From Antennarius striatus (Eukaryota; Chordata; Actinopteri; Lophiiformes; Antennariidae), in the NCBI RefSeq assembly GCF_040054535.1, contig NC_090780.1, positions 16,463,501 through 16,527,500 on the forward strand: DNA of 64,000 nt, in the 5' to 3' direction. The notes beneath the pieces were generated by a model. It worked only from the letters and a program-made list of their open reading frames with translations, was not told the origin of the DNA and did not search any database. Shown here one piece after another: positions 40,051-52,795 of the stretch (position 1 is the stretch's first letter; each line of letters starts with the position of its first letter). Both the position numbers and the translations under genes were made by a program.

Positions 40051-41159
40051 ATACTCCACAGATAAATCACAGTTCCTCAGGCGGATCCTAACCCAGGATG
40101 GTCTGACTGCGACACACTTCTTCAGACAACAGTAACTCTTCTCAAACAGCAAAATATGAACAAATATGAAAAAAGGTGTTTCCTCCAAATTATATGATGG
40201 ACTATGATATATGATGTGAGACGAGATGACGCAATATAATGTGATACTGCATAGAATACACGTTATTGTCCCAGTGGGACATGTTACACATTTTAAAAAT
40301 CACATTACACATAAGAACATATTTTTTTATTCTGTTGTACAGAGTGATGTTGCAAATGGGTTGCTTTTCTTGTGTTTACAGCCTCTCAGTACCACCATGG
40401 AACCAACCAGTGAACTTTCCATCATGACTTCATACATAATCAGGAGACGGCCAGCACATCATCACTGGAACAACCTTACTCAGACTTAATGGTTAATATT
40501 CATCCTTAATAGGTGCTGTGAGTGAATGCTGCTCCAGATTTAGCACAAGTCTGATCAAATCATCAAACACTATTACAACATTTAAAAGACATGTTGTCAC
40601 CTGGAAAACATGATTTAATAATATGATGCCATTAAATCTTTGCCAGTTATTCTGATTCATTTTCAGATTTTCCACCAGCTTCATTTTTATGCATTTTGTT
40701 GTCACTGTCGCAACTTTTTTTAACGTGTTGTAATTGTGTCTATAGAATTTGAAATAAACTATTTTAGTTCTCATATTCAGCTATTCAATAGGTGTGTTTA
40801 ATTTTTTTTCACTTACATTTGGGGTTCAATGTTATGCAAATCATCACATTCTGCTTCTGTATTTTGCACTGTGTTCTGTTTGTAATACAAAATTACAGTA
40901 TATTACTATATAAAATAATATTATATCTTTGCATTCTGTAGTCATGAAAGAACTGTTTGAAAGTTGTCTTGTAATGATGGACAGATTATATTAAGTTTCT
41001 CTACACACTAGGTCGTCTTGGCACACATTATTTTAATGAAGTGCCATAGAGTGGTCAGTGGACACCCTCACTTGAGTGACCCCACCTGGGATGAGCTTCA
41101 AATCGCAAACTGCACCATGGATCAATCAGGAACTTGTATTTTTTTTCTGTAGCTAAGAT

Positions 41160-41330
41160 TGCACATATTAATCCCCAGGTGCCTGCATCCTGGGAACGGG
41201 TTTCAGGTTCAGTGTTCAGTGCTCAAGGGCACCTCGGCAGTGCCCAGGATTGAACCGACACCTTTCCAGCTACCAGTCAAGACTCAATACTGGCCTGTTG
41301 AACCGACCACCCTCTTGTTTCCAGGCCATG
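41160..41330. repeat. Probable SINE-like repeat fragment
   Basis: Contains GTGCTCAAGGGCACCTCGGC and AGGATTGAACCGACACCTTT, a pair of cores often seen together in dispersed fish repeats (box-B-like GATTGAACC). Identity from pattern memory only. Confidence 0.4.
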
Positions 41331-42282
41331 TCCCTGCAGACTGAGCAGCTGCCACCAGAAGAGACACAAACACTCTGAATTAGACACTGACAAGCTGAGG
41401 AGGAATGAAAATCTAATGACAAAATGGAAATGGAATTCTGACTGTCTCCGATAGCTGTGTTTCAATAAAGTAGTGAGAGCGCCGCCCAAGAGAATAAACT
41501 GTGGAATGACAAGCTTGAAAATAGAGTGCAGAAGTTTTAAACAATGGTAAAGGCCAGAATGGGTGCATTCTTGTTGTTTTAATGCTCCATTAAAAATCAA
41601 AGGCCAAGAAAAACAGTGAAATCTCCATGAACAGAGGGGCTGCATACGTCTCCACACTCCGTTCCTCCATCCTGTCCACTCATTAATATTATAATTATTT
41701 CTTTATATGCACTTTGCAACAGTTTGAAATGTTTAGTTACATTCTAAACTGCATTGCACTTGGACACCTTGTGCCATTATGTCGTTGTTGAATCTTAAAT
41801 AATTCAATCTGGTTCACCTCAAAGATATTTCAGTGTCGTTTATTGAAAACAAAGAAAAATAAAGAATAAAAAAATAAAAGGACAATCTCCACTTAACTGA
41901 AACTGAAACTGTTAAAATTCTTTTCTTTTTTTTGCCCATGGATATTTAATACATTGGATGATGATTATAGTTATATATGACTTGATAACAAGAGTGCAAC
42001 ACAATTATATATATTTCTACAGTATATGCATTTCAAATATGGTATTATTGTCTCTTTCACTCTTTTTCTTTTTCCATTTTAACGACCCCAACAGGGTTCG
42101 AAATGTTTTCAAAATCGGCCTCAGAATATTTTGCAATTCAACCAGGCTTCTTGTGTGAACCAGTGCAGCTGATAAACACATTAATGCGATAACCGAGTCA
42201 CATTTTGAGGAAAAAGCTACCAAAAATACCATTCATGCATGCTTCCCTGTTTCCATTAGACAACTTAGTTTTAACAGAGCAT

Positions 42283-42288
42283 TTTATT
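42283..42288 (-). terminator. Candidate polyadenylation signal of the lumican/fibromodulin-like gene
   Basis: AATAAA on the minus strand, about 330 bases after the stop codon of the SLRP gene at 42619. Nearest canonical signal that I see in the right direction. Confidence 0.4.
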
Positions 42289-42618
42289 CTATGCAGTCAG
42301 AAATGGAACAGGTTCCCATTCAGTAATAATACACAGATGTGCCAGAGAGGGAGGTTGCACTCATACTTTGATCAGGACATATGACATTATGTCAATGCTG
42401 GTTTACAAACTAAATGCTGGTTTAGTCTTTGGCATCTTTTTCAGGTCTGTTTTTTCAGCTTTCCTTTTAGCTTTTGTTTCTAAACACTGAAGATGTAATG
42501 ATTTTGACTATTCTCGTCTGGTTTCTTGCTTTCAGTGTTATTTGATTTGACAAATGAGGGGTTGGCTAACTTCCAGTCAAATACATTGATCCTGTTTTTT
42601 AAGCTCAGAAGGGAGGAG

Positions 42619-45002
42619 TCAGATGTAAATGCTCTCCAGCATTCGCAGACAGAAGACCCAGTCATGGGGCAGTTGTTGGTGAGACATCTTGTTTCCATCC
42701 AGCCGTAGCAACTTCATCCTGGAGTAGGACAGAGGTCCCACCTCTCTGCAGAAACTAGATATGTTGAAGCCTGGTGGTGAACAGACAGAACACAAACATA
42801 TCTTATTGATTTTTTATTATGTACCATTTACTCAACATATATAAATTATTATGATAAAATTCTTCAATCCCCTAATGAGAGCCTGCAAGCGTTTCCCTTA
42901 AAGAGTCTGCATTTCCCATCAGACTTCTTGCAGGTGCTGTGGTGAAAACGGAGAACGAAAAAAACCTCAACACCCTCTTTCTCACTTCTTAAAAGTGAAG
43001 CCTTCCATAGCCCAGGGTCTCGTGTTTGGCAGCTGTCAGGCTGTGAGTAATGTGACTTTACAGAAGTCTTGCGGAGACTGCGTGTCTCGTTGGTACTCAG
43101 CCCCATGCTCTGCTGCAGAGTCAAGTGAGAAACCAGAGCGCAATTTCACTTTGACAGGGACAATGAGCCAAAACTGCACTATTGGGTCACTGTTTCTAGA
43201 CTGTCACATGACTCCAAATGTGGCTCCTGGCTACTGGGGGGCAGCTTCGTGTCGTAAATGTCATCTCCAGAAATATGATGGGTAGCAGACAGGAAAGAAG
43301 AGGAAAGAAGAGACTGAGGAGAAGGGAACAGCATGTGCTTCAAACTCATTTGGCACTCTTACCTCTGAATCCATCACAGATGTTTTCTTCTCTTTTCTCT
43401 GCTAACCCACGTTCCCTTTATTCAACACCCCAGTATTCCCTCCCCTCTTCTCTTCCCCACCCTTTCTCACTTTTTCTCTACATCTCTGAGTCCCTCCGTC
43501 ATTCCCCCTTGTCTCCCATCTCAGACTTGCTTGCCTGCTAGCTGCCCAACCCCAACCCCTCCCATGTCTGTATGCAGTGATGAGGGCCAGCTGTGAGTTA
43601 CTTTGCAGTTCCTGTCACATTTTCCACATTTCATCTTCCCTCTCACAGCAGGGTTTGGGTGTTGTACCTACCCAGATGGTTAGCTACAAAACTTGCTAAT
43701 ATTGTACCTTTAATCATAAAACTGAATTTTAAACCCTTCTATATTCAACATGTGGAAGATAACTACCTTTTGCGACTCTGTTCACACATTCATGTGCAGC
43801 TCACCTTGTATTTCATTTGCCTCTAGGTAGAGGTACTGCAGGGTGGTGGGAACTGTGGGAACATTGGTAAGTTTGTTGTAAGAGAGGTCCAATTCCACCA
43901 AACTGGAAAAATTGAAGACCTGCGGGTGAACCCCGCTGCTCTGCAGACCACAACGACTTAACCGAAGGTACCTAAGGTTGAGAAAACCCACAAAACTGTC
44001 CTCATCTAGCTGATAAAGGGTGTTATTGGACAGATAGAGCTGCTGGACAGATGGGGGTAAAGATCTGGGGATGGATGAGAACAGATTCCCACTGAGGTCC
44101 AGCAAATTCAGGCTGACCAGACCTACAAGAAAATTGGAAGACACACATGCATACGTAAAAATGGAATCTCCTTTTATGGGTGTGTACTGTGAAATACAGA
44201 AAGGAAATGACACAATAACTACCTTTGAGAGCTCCCTTGGTGATCATTTGCATCCTGTTTCCCTGCAGCAGCAAGAGCGTTAAGTTATGCATGTTCTGGA
44301 AAGCTCTGGGGCTGATGCTGCTGATCCGGTTGTGGGCTAGACGCAGCTGTGTGAGTCCTCTTGGTAAAGAGTTTGGCACTGATTTTAGGTGGTTATAGCT
44401 GGCGAAAAAATAGCATAGCTGGGTCTGGTTCTGCAGGGCAATCTGGTCCAGCTGGTCACTGGTCAGCTGGTTGTGGTCCAGGATGAGCCAGCGGAGATCA
44501 GTATTGTTGGCCAGAAAAGAGGAGGACACGGATGAGATGTTGTTGTACTGGGAACAAAAGAAAAAGCAAAAAAAAATCAATTTTATATTGTAGCTGGAGG
44601 TCAGGGACTGTGTGAAATCTAAAATGAGAAAAGGAAATGAAAATGAGAGTTACTTTTTAAAGAAAACAGATCAACAGTGTCCATGTCAAATGTCTGCCAT
44701 ACCTGAAGAAACAGATATTGAGTTCTGTTTGGAAGGTGGTCAGGGATATCTGCCAGGCCTTTATGATCACAGTAAATCGCTGTGGGCCACTGGATAGGGC
44801 AGTCACACTGTTGAGGGCAAGGCTGGGGGTTGTTGACCCGGAACCAAGACAAGTCCATTCGTCCCTGCAGGTTCAGCACACTTGGCTCACCAAGCAGGCG
44901 ATTGATCCACAGAGGAACACCTCCATAGTCCATGTCAGCTCCACCAGTAGCCGAGGCAGAAACACAGAGCAGCACCAACACCGCAAAGAACAGCAGAGCC
45001 AT
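42619..45002 (-). CDS. Class II SLRP, lumican/fibromodulin-like
   Basis: Secreted leucine-rich matrix proteoglycan core protein, presumably collagen-binding. Four coding exons join in frame to 364 residues: 44703-45002, 44223-44547, 43805-44122 and 42619-42770. Residues 1-19 are a signal peptide (MALLFFAVLVLLCVSASA). A short acidic/Tyr piece (ADMDYGG) and an unusual linker precede the CPQQCDCP cluster (CX3CXCX9C, class II). LRRs follow (LRWLILDHNQL, LTQLRLAHNRI, LVELDLSYNKL). The cap reads SFCREVGPLSYSRMKLLRLDGN and ends CLRMLESIYI. The cap resembles lumican (GPLSYSKIKHLRLDGN), the extreme C terminus fibromodulin. An acceptor seven bases before ATG and a GTAAGT donor at 45963-45968 suggest a 5' noncoding exon near 45969-46100. 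It lies between prelp and fmod, where human has no third gene. Confidence 0.88.
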
Positions 45003-45415
45003 GGAGACTGTTGGTAAAATTTACAATCATGCAGGGGAAAGATGAGAGAAGCCTGAGAGCTTCACATCTTAACAAATAATAGCAGCCTTCACAGTTATTC
45101 AGTCTGATGTGAGTGTCTACGTTAAGTGGAGGACCTTTGATCCATAAAAGCTCTTGCATTCACTTGAAGACATGCTGAGCATGGTTTTAAGGAAATCAGT
45201 ATCTTCTGATGTTCCTCTGGTTTACAATGTCACTGCTGTCTACGCTGACAGAGTTCATTAACCTCCAGCAAGTCCTCAAGTTTAATAGAAATGACTTGTT
45301 CCAAGCTGTGTGCCTTTAAGAACTGACATAATGTGTAAGTGAGTTTGAAATCTGTTATCTATTTAACTTCAGTACAAACTAGCATGGCAGCCAGCTGATA
45401 TACCAACCAAGAAAA

Positions 45416-45467
45416 CAAGCAAGCAAGCAAGCAAGCAACCAACCAACCAACCAACCAACCAACCAAC
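45416..45467. repeat. Tetranucleotide repeat switching from AAGC to AACC
   Basis: About five AAGC units (45416-45436) pass directly into about seven AACC units (45437-45467), a compound array differing by one base per unit. Confidence 0.9.
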
Positions 45468-45968
45468 ACACTAGAGGTAGCATTGGTTTTATTATGAAGA
45501 CAAAAGCAATCTATCTTTTGCTGGCAGCCTCTCTTTGTTATGTATTGATAAATTAGAATTAAATGAATTTATGACACTGCTGAAATATTCAAATGACTGC
45601 CATTTTATAAATAGTTATTTGCATTAAATCCTCTAAGTAAGAAAAGGAAGAACACATTTTCCCTGAATGATTATTTACAATTTACTGCAAGTCTCGCAAA
45701 GTTTGCATGCACTAATTCAAAAAGATGCCACTAGTTGCTGTATGACACAGTGCTTAAGAAAGGTTTGCATCATCAAAACAGTTTGAGAGTACTTTTGCAG
45801 TTGCAAGTTTTCTCACATTAAGTGCAGTTTTACAATAATGCACATGCTGTCTTCTCAGACCGGCCAAAATTAAATAAAATGCAATTTTGTAAAATTTCCA
45901 GTTTTACCTGCTTCAGTGAGAAAAGAAAATGGAAGCAGACGAGCAACTCATTACAGGCTGACACTTAC

Positions 45969-46100
45969 CTGTTTATTCCAGAGCAGCACAACCGAGGAAG
46001 GTCGTCTTAAAGTCTTAAATTTCCAATGAAACCCACGGGAGCTGTCAGGAACTGTAAAGAGCAAATGAATGTATCTGTGTGTGTGTGTGCGTGTGTGTGT
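45969..46100 (-). other. Candidate 5' noncoding exon of the lumican/fibromodulin-like gene
   Basis: On the minus strand, AATAAACAG is followed by GTAAGTGTCAG, a strong donor at 45963-45968, and the coding exon has an acceptor (CCAACAG) just before its ATG. Class II SLRP genes normally start with such a noncoding exon. The upstream end is unknown, because a TG-rich stretch begins near 46075. Confidence 0.4.
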
Positions 46101-46447
46101 GCATGCATGCGTGCGTGCGTCTGTGTGTGTGTGTGTGCGTGTGTTTGTTTTCAAGCTGCCAGTAATGTTTACCCCAACTGTCTGCTGCGTTCTTTTTCTT
46201 TAAATGCTACCCACAACCCAGACCCCAAATCACAAACCATCATCTTTCCTCTCCTTTCTCACAACTCAGTTCTTGGTCACGGTTGAACCCACATCATCAA
46301 AGTGGAAACATATATATTTGTATTAGAGGTACACAAGGAAAGGAAATGAAGAGGAAAACAGTCATCAAAGGAAACTGATCATTTTAGACAGTGCAAAGTT
46401 TTCTGAAGATTTTTTTGATCATTACTCAAGATTCTATGTGAATTGAT

Positions 46448-46449
<2 letters not shown>

Positions 46450-46511
<62 letters not shown>

Positions 46512-46536
46512 GTGCGTGCGTGTGTGTGTGTGTGTG
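46450..46536. repeat. (GT)n microsatellite
   Basis: GT run with a short GCGT interruption. Neighbouring degenerate GT tracts lie at 46077-46146 and 46635-46692. Confidence 0.95.
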
Positions 46537-47374
46537 ATTGGGTCTGTAGGCTCTGTTCTTTATAAAAGCCACAAAGTACCTGGGGAGCCAAAGAGACCAT
46601 TCTCTGTGTGTACCAATGCACAATTTCTAGAGTGTGCGTGTGTGTGTGTATGTGTGTTTGACTGTGCGTGCTTCACTGTGTGTGTTTGTGTGTGAGAGAG
46701 AGAAGTGGAGAAAAATAGTTCCAGATTCCATTCCCCCCAGTACAAGGGGAGCACAGTGAGAAGAGGGTAGGACTAAAAGGAGAGTTGAGGACAGTCTTTC
46801 AGAATGAGAGTACAGAAATAGCGCCCTCTAGCAGCCCAGTATCCTGCTAGGTTGACTGACATTAGCCATAAAACGTCAGAATTGGCATTAACGCCATTGA
46901 TTGTTGATTGATTTTCCAATTTGAGTTCCAATTGATTTGGTCTCAGTTGAACAGAGGTGTTAGGGAGATTTTGATTTTCTGATGGGGCTACATTAAACAT
47001 TTGATGATATAATAATCGGAATGTGAAATAAAACCAAAATGTTAATCTCATAATGCCACTATAGGAGGACACAACTGAAGTCATTGATTTTGTTTTCTCA
47101 TCTCCATGGATACCTGCATTAAATTTCATGCCAAATATTTTAGTATTTTCAGTCAGGTACATTATTACCTTCCTTCTTTCTGCCGTTTCTCAGATGTTGG
47201 CTGTCTTGTCAAATAGTTGTAACTGATTTCAAACTGGTTGAGTAAGGGTTTCTGGAAACATGAATGAATTCACTGTATGTCGACATCTGCCAGTTGGCAG
47301 CGTCTAGCATTTAACGTTTGACACTCTGTTCTGTTTAGTCATAACCAGAAGAAGGAAATGGAACCCCCCCCACT

Positions 47375-47398
47375 CACACACACACACACACACACACA

Positions 47399-47445
<47 letters not shown>
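47375..47445. repeat. (CA)n with central (CGCA)n block
   Basis: CA run interrupted by CGCA units at about 47399-47418. Confidence 0.95.
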
Positions 47446-47447
<2 letters not shown>

Positions 47448-48982
47448 ATCCTCTCCTGGCTGTGATCCCTCTGTTCCAGACACCAACACCTTTCACTGAA
47501 GTATTGCTTTCTCCACAAATGAATAAAGAATCTATTTACACCATGTGGCTAATGAATTCTAACATTTGGTCTATCATTGGTTAATTCTTGTCTAAGTGTT
47601 AAAATGTTGTGATCAAGCAGACATGTAGCCTATTGTAGCTCTAATACATCTGCTGAAATACACATTAACGTCTCACATCTACACGGAGTAACTGTGTGTA
47701 GAAATTGGATTAACTGGGAGGAACAGCAGGAAATTCTTACTTTACTCTCGACAAATTACGCAGAACAAAGAAGAGAAAAAGTTTTTGCATTTAATTGAAA
47801 ATAAATGCTCAAGCATCATTAATACAACAATCCAATTATTCAATGAAACCTGAAGGTCCAAAAATTGCAAGCTGTTGTTATTTGGATTAAGAACAAATAC
47901 ATTTGATGGAATCAAAGATTTCATGTTGATCAATAATAATAGCTCCCTTCAATAGCATTTTAGCTGCATGTCAGGTGAAGTTGATGAAATGTTTATAACT
48001 GTGTTTGAACATCCTCATCCGCTGTGATGACAGCCGTTCACAGTCATAGATATCCATCACTGATGTGGACATATTCTATCAGTTTTCCTGCCAAGTTTGT
48101 TCACACTTATGAGAAAAACTAAAACCCAGCAGTTCAAGGATGAGTCACAGTTTTATTGTAATCCTTGATTGGATTTGATTATTGTTGAGTCATCAGGATT
48201 CAGAATAACCACGCTTTCAAGTAAAGATGCCTTTGGCTTTTTCCTATTAGGGAGTTGGCACGTACAACAACTAGATCCTCCATCCTGGCAGACAAAGAGA
48301 CACTCCTTAATCCCTGAAAGTGACTGGAACTGTTCAAACACTCATGGGTGAATTTAATGCTGAATTGAAATACAGGTACTTGTACAAATGTTTTATGGTA
48401 AAGATTTATTAGGATAATACCAGCAGGGTGCGATTTGTTGAGGGGATCGGAGGGATCACCCCACTATGGCTTTTACCTCTGCTGAATCACATCCTTACTA
48501 GTGAGCACAACAGAACAAATGTCTCCACACTGAAAAGTTCTTTTCATCGCTGTTAATTAGTCAGACGTGTTGGTTTGCTGCTCAGAAGTTGACAGAGATG
48601 TGGATAAAAGAAGAATGAATTGCTGCAGATAAGGCGCCAACAGGAAAGATGAAAAGGGCCCATCAAGTGTAACATCAGAGCGAACTGTTCACTTAGTCTG
48701 ACATTTGTTGAGTTATTCTGAAATGATGTAAATCTCTTAATCTATGGGGTATCAATGTTGTGTTTTACAGACCGTTCACATTAGGCTAAGTCTTCTTACC
48801 ATGTTGGTGTGATTGGTCCTTATCCATGGTCCTGAACCATGATCGGGTCATCTCTCACATTGTGGCCGCCACAGAAATTTAAATGTTTTATGTCTTTTTA
48901 AGCTTGTGTTAAATATGAATGTTTGATGTATATAATTTAGGCTGATAGGGGCTACCATTAATCTAAAAAAGAACAAGAATAA

Positions 48983-49357
48983 AGACAGTCACAGACTGCA
49001 ATATCTCGCGACACCCTTGAATTCAAAATTTTACCCTGACCAACTTGTATAGGTCAAAGATCAAAGCTAGTGCTCTGACCTACTGTCATTGATCAAAGCA
49101 CTAGCTTTGATATACGGTCTTACTCACACTGGCCTTCTCCCTCATCTTTCTATCTTACCCGGTTCCTGAGTGTACAAAAGTTGAAATTTGACCTTGACCT
49201 ATTTTTTTCAACGTTAAGGTCATCATCTCATTTTCATCCCCTTTGCCGCCTGAGTAATGTTCTTTATGTTTCATCTTTACATCTGCAACAGTTGCGAATA
49301 TATTTGGTGGACTAACAAACAAACACACGACCACTGACAATTACAATACATCACCAC
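48983..49357. repeat. Dispersed repeat, copy A
   Basis: Two blocks match copy B at 50087-50485 in the same order and orientation: 48983-49040 (AGACTGCA ... GAATTCAAAATTTTACCCTG) and 49167-49357 (AAAAGTTGAAATTTGACCTT, then AAGGTCATCATCTCATTTTC and CTGCAACAGTTGCGAA). Between the blocks copy A has an 18-base imperfect palindrome at 49060-49077 / 49094-49111 that copy B lacks. Family not identified. Confidence 0.75.
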
Positions 49358-49358
49358 T

Positions 49359-49640
49359 TTGAAGCAGCATGTAATAAGTCCTGCTGATTGCTTATTTTGT
49401 CTTGGGGATAAAGTCAGAGAGACCAGACTGACATGTTTTGGACATGTCCAGAGGAGAGATAGTGAATATATTGGTAGAAGGATGCTGAGTTTTGAACTGC
49501 CAGGCAGGAGGCCTAGAGGCAGACCAAAGAGGAGGTTTATGGATGTAGTGAAAGAGGACATGAAGGTAGTTGGTGTGAGAGAAGAGGATGCAGAAGACAG
49601 GGTTAGATGGGGGCAACTGATTCGCTGTGGAGACCCCTGA
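49359..49640 (+). pseudogene. C-terminal fragment of a non-LTR retrotransposon reverse transcriptase
   Basis: The open frame reads RLTCFGHVQRRDSEYIGRRM, then RRPRGRPKRRFMDVVKEDM and ends RWGQLIRCGDP. The FGHVxRR ... GRPKxRF(x) motif chain is the usual C terminus of LINE-type polyproteins. The stop is followed by AAAGGTAAAGAAGAAGAGG, a short AAG-type tail as expected at a LINE 3' end. Only the last about 90 residues remain, a typical 5'-truncated insertion. Clade not decided. Confidence 0.75.
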
Positions 49641-50086
49641 AGGGGAAAGCAGAAAGGTAAAGAAGAAGAGGATTGCTTATTTTTTCATGATTTAAAAAAA
49701 GAAAAGCTGCCCCCATCTGTTTTTTTTTTTTTTTTTGACAAATCATACTCTAAATACATGGTTATACAAAATATAATTTGGCAAATAAAATCAAAAGCAA
49801 ACCAAATAGACTTGACTGAAACATTTGGAAACAGTAGTTGAGAAATTCCCACTCTGCAATTTAAGGACAACTGTGACATCATCACTGTGTTCCTGTTGAT
49901 TTGTCGAACACGGCAGCTCATTTTAGATACACACCCAGCAGAGGAACACGTCATCATTCAGTTTTGTTTTGTGTGTAGTTCACTGCAACTGGAACAGTGA
50001 GCTGAAAGAGTCTTCAATTCTCTGTGGAGCTGTAATATAACTGGATTTCTCCTTCACGCAGACAGAAACATTCTCTAAATCAACAA

Positions 50087-50485
50087 GGCAGTCATAGACT
50101 GCAACAACCAACCACACCCCTGAATTCAACATTTTACCCTGACATACACATTTTTGTGCCTCTGGATTCCTGAAAATGTTGTTTTTTGTTTTGTGATTGT
50201 ATCTCATCAGGTTTCAGAGATTACATCACTGCCTTCTAAAAATATGCGATGAGTACAAAAGTTGAAATTTGACCTTGACCTAGTTTACTCAAGTTTACTA
50301 GTTTATTCAAGGTCAAGGTCATCATCTCATTTTCGTCCCCTTTGCCACCTGAGTAATTTGATTTTTGTTTCATCTTTCTATCTGCAACAGTTGTGAAGAT
50401 ATTTGGTGGACATTTGAACGGACGGACAAATGGATGGACAGACGAACACACAAACACTGACAATCACAATATATCCCCTTCACCG
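50087..50485. repeat. Dispersed repeat, copy B
   Basis: Second copy of the repeat at 48983-49357, same orientation, 1.1 kb away. It carries a longer spacer and the doubled motif TCAAGGTCAAGGTCA at 50307-50321. Confidence 0.75.
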
Positions 50486-51270
50486 GATGTAAAAATTAAC
50501 AAGGGCCAACAAAAACACGTTCATCCTCACATGTGTTTTTTGTATGCTCTATCTCTGTGTTATGTTGAATTTCACTCATAATAAGAGAGTCTGTACCCAT
50601 CGCACCTAAGGACCAGATAAACTAATAAACAAAACACCGACAAAGCCTAACATCTGTACTATGTTATTAACACAACACATCACATGTTTGTTGTTTACTC
50701 ATGAGCAACACATTTTTACTAGATCAATCCCAGACTTCATCTATAGCTGTGTGTTGTGAATTCCCTGGTGTTGTTGCTTTTAGTGAAATTCAAATCTCAT
50801 CCCTCCACTGTTCCCATCGCCGTCACTGGAGGGCGCCATTCCCTCCGCAATCATCTGGCCCTTCCAGGCTGGAGCAAAGAAGTAGAAGGCTTCTGAAGAA
50901 ATGTAAGGCTAGGGAGTGACCAATAATATTATTCACATTCACTAACAATGAAAACATTAATATTACGACATGTATTTATTGTGTTTTATTCATGCTCATT
51001 TGCATACAAATCAAGGTTCACCATGGCTGTATGCCCCAGGCGCGGTGGTGATGGTAGAGATGGTTCATGTTAAACTACTTGGACGACTTGCACTGTAGTG
51101 CACTTTAGTGTGCTTTCAAGATCTCATAGCAGATTTAACACTGATTAAATCACAACTGATGATCAATATTAAGCCTGCATTCAATAATATGTCTATTACA
51201 ATGTGTAGCTTGTATCTGCAGGAGAAAAAAAATGAGAGAAGATGGTGTAATGATGAACATCTGTGCAAGA

Positions 51271-51304
51271 TGTGTGTGTGTGTGTGTGTGTGTGTGAGTG
51301 TGTG

Positions 51305-51348
<44 letters not shown>

Positions 51349-51358
51349 TGTGTGTGTG
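51271..51358. repeat. (TG)n with (CGTG)n block
   Basis: TG run followed by about eight CGTG units at 51319-51350. Alternating purine-pyrimidine throughout. Confidence 0.95.
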
Positions 51359-52666
51359 GACATCTGCTTTCTATCCCATGCATTATGGTCCCCCTGTGCC
51401 CTAGGGTGCCATGGTTCAAGTTACGGTAAGGAGACATATTGTCGAGGGAACACTGAGACAGAATTAGTATCATTTATGTAATTATTACATGAATAACATC
51501 ATTAAGAGCAACGACTTTATAAAAAAGTGTTACTTTTGGTATATTATGAGATTCTTCGACATTAAAACTTTGTACAGGTTCTTTGGAATGCGATGAGAGA
51601 GGAAGTGTGCTACTTCAAAAGAGCCCACAACTGTCAAACTGATAGCTGCACAGTGTGTAAAGACTCGTAAATCACATTGTGAAGACAAGGACCAGGTTAC
51701 CACAAGGTTAAACGTTAATATACCTCATACCTCAGTTAACCATGTAATGTTGGTTCAGAGAAGAGTTTGTGTCTCAGACATTATGTAAGAATATAATAAG
51801 TTAATATCCGGTGACAAAGGTATTTGCGTGTGCATTTGAGAGAAAGAGAGAGAGACAGAAGTAGTAGCATCTTCTTCCTCAACATTTAAGATTATTCAAC
51901 TCCTTCAACAAAAGACACAAAACGTTTTCACATCTTTTTTATTATTTCACATTGATTAAGGCCACAGGAATCTGTATGGCAGCCAGATGAAGAGAAGTCT
52001 TGCTGCTAAACATATATGATACAGTCTCCAAGCAAAACAAAAGCTTCTGAAGTCAATTTCCTTTCACTGACCTGTTTTCATTCCACCAACACATGCGAAG
52101 GGCTGATGAAGGACACAATGAAGGGGATGCTTAATATACGTTTCAATATTTTAAACTAAGTTTTTTTTCTGCACACAGAGAAGAAAAAAATAGAATGATT
52201 TTAAAGTTGATTGATTGAATGGACATTCCTGTGACATTCCTGTGAGGAGTTCATGGCCTGAGTCGAGATGACTTGGTCCTCTGATCCTCTGATCCCTGCT
52301 TAGTGATGCTCATGATGCTGACAGGAGATGGGATGTCTGGTCGCGGGTGGGGGATGAGTATGTTGGGGCTCTGCATGATCCACCTGGGCCTCTTACTTTG
52401 AAGTTCTAGTCAGAATTAATTTCTTGATTATTCTGAAGTCTAATAAAAGAATGTATGAAATGATGAGGTAATCTCCTGACGCTCATGAGCTTGCTTGTCC
52501 TCATTAAAGACTGTGGGGGTGGTTCCATTCGTATCTGCTTCTCCAGACTGTTTAACTGAGAAACGAGGGGCTGTTTGAAATAATGGTTTTGACTAATGTT
52601 GTGTTTCATAATGCCGAGCAGTGGCTGGTCTGATCTGCTACATCTGGTGTCCATAGATGCTTGCGG

Positions 52667-52795
<129 letters not shown>

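Larger units (their letters stand above)
28136..42618. other. Gene-poor stretch between prelp and the next SLRP
   Basis: About 14 kb with no exon that I can support. It holds a CA microsatellite at 31611-31668, a pyrimidine-rich tract at about 31670-31910, a pogo/Tigger-like MITE at 35504-35821, fragments of interspersed repeats at about 38140-38215, 39920-40050 and 41160-41330, and poly-A/T runs. Long open frames at 31493-32083 are microsatellite and pyrimidine-tract artefacts. The 5' noncoding exon of prelp should be somewhere in the first part but I cannot place it. Confidence 0.5.
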
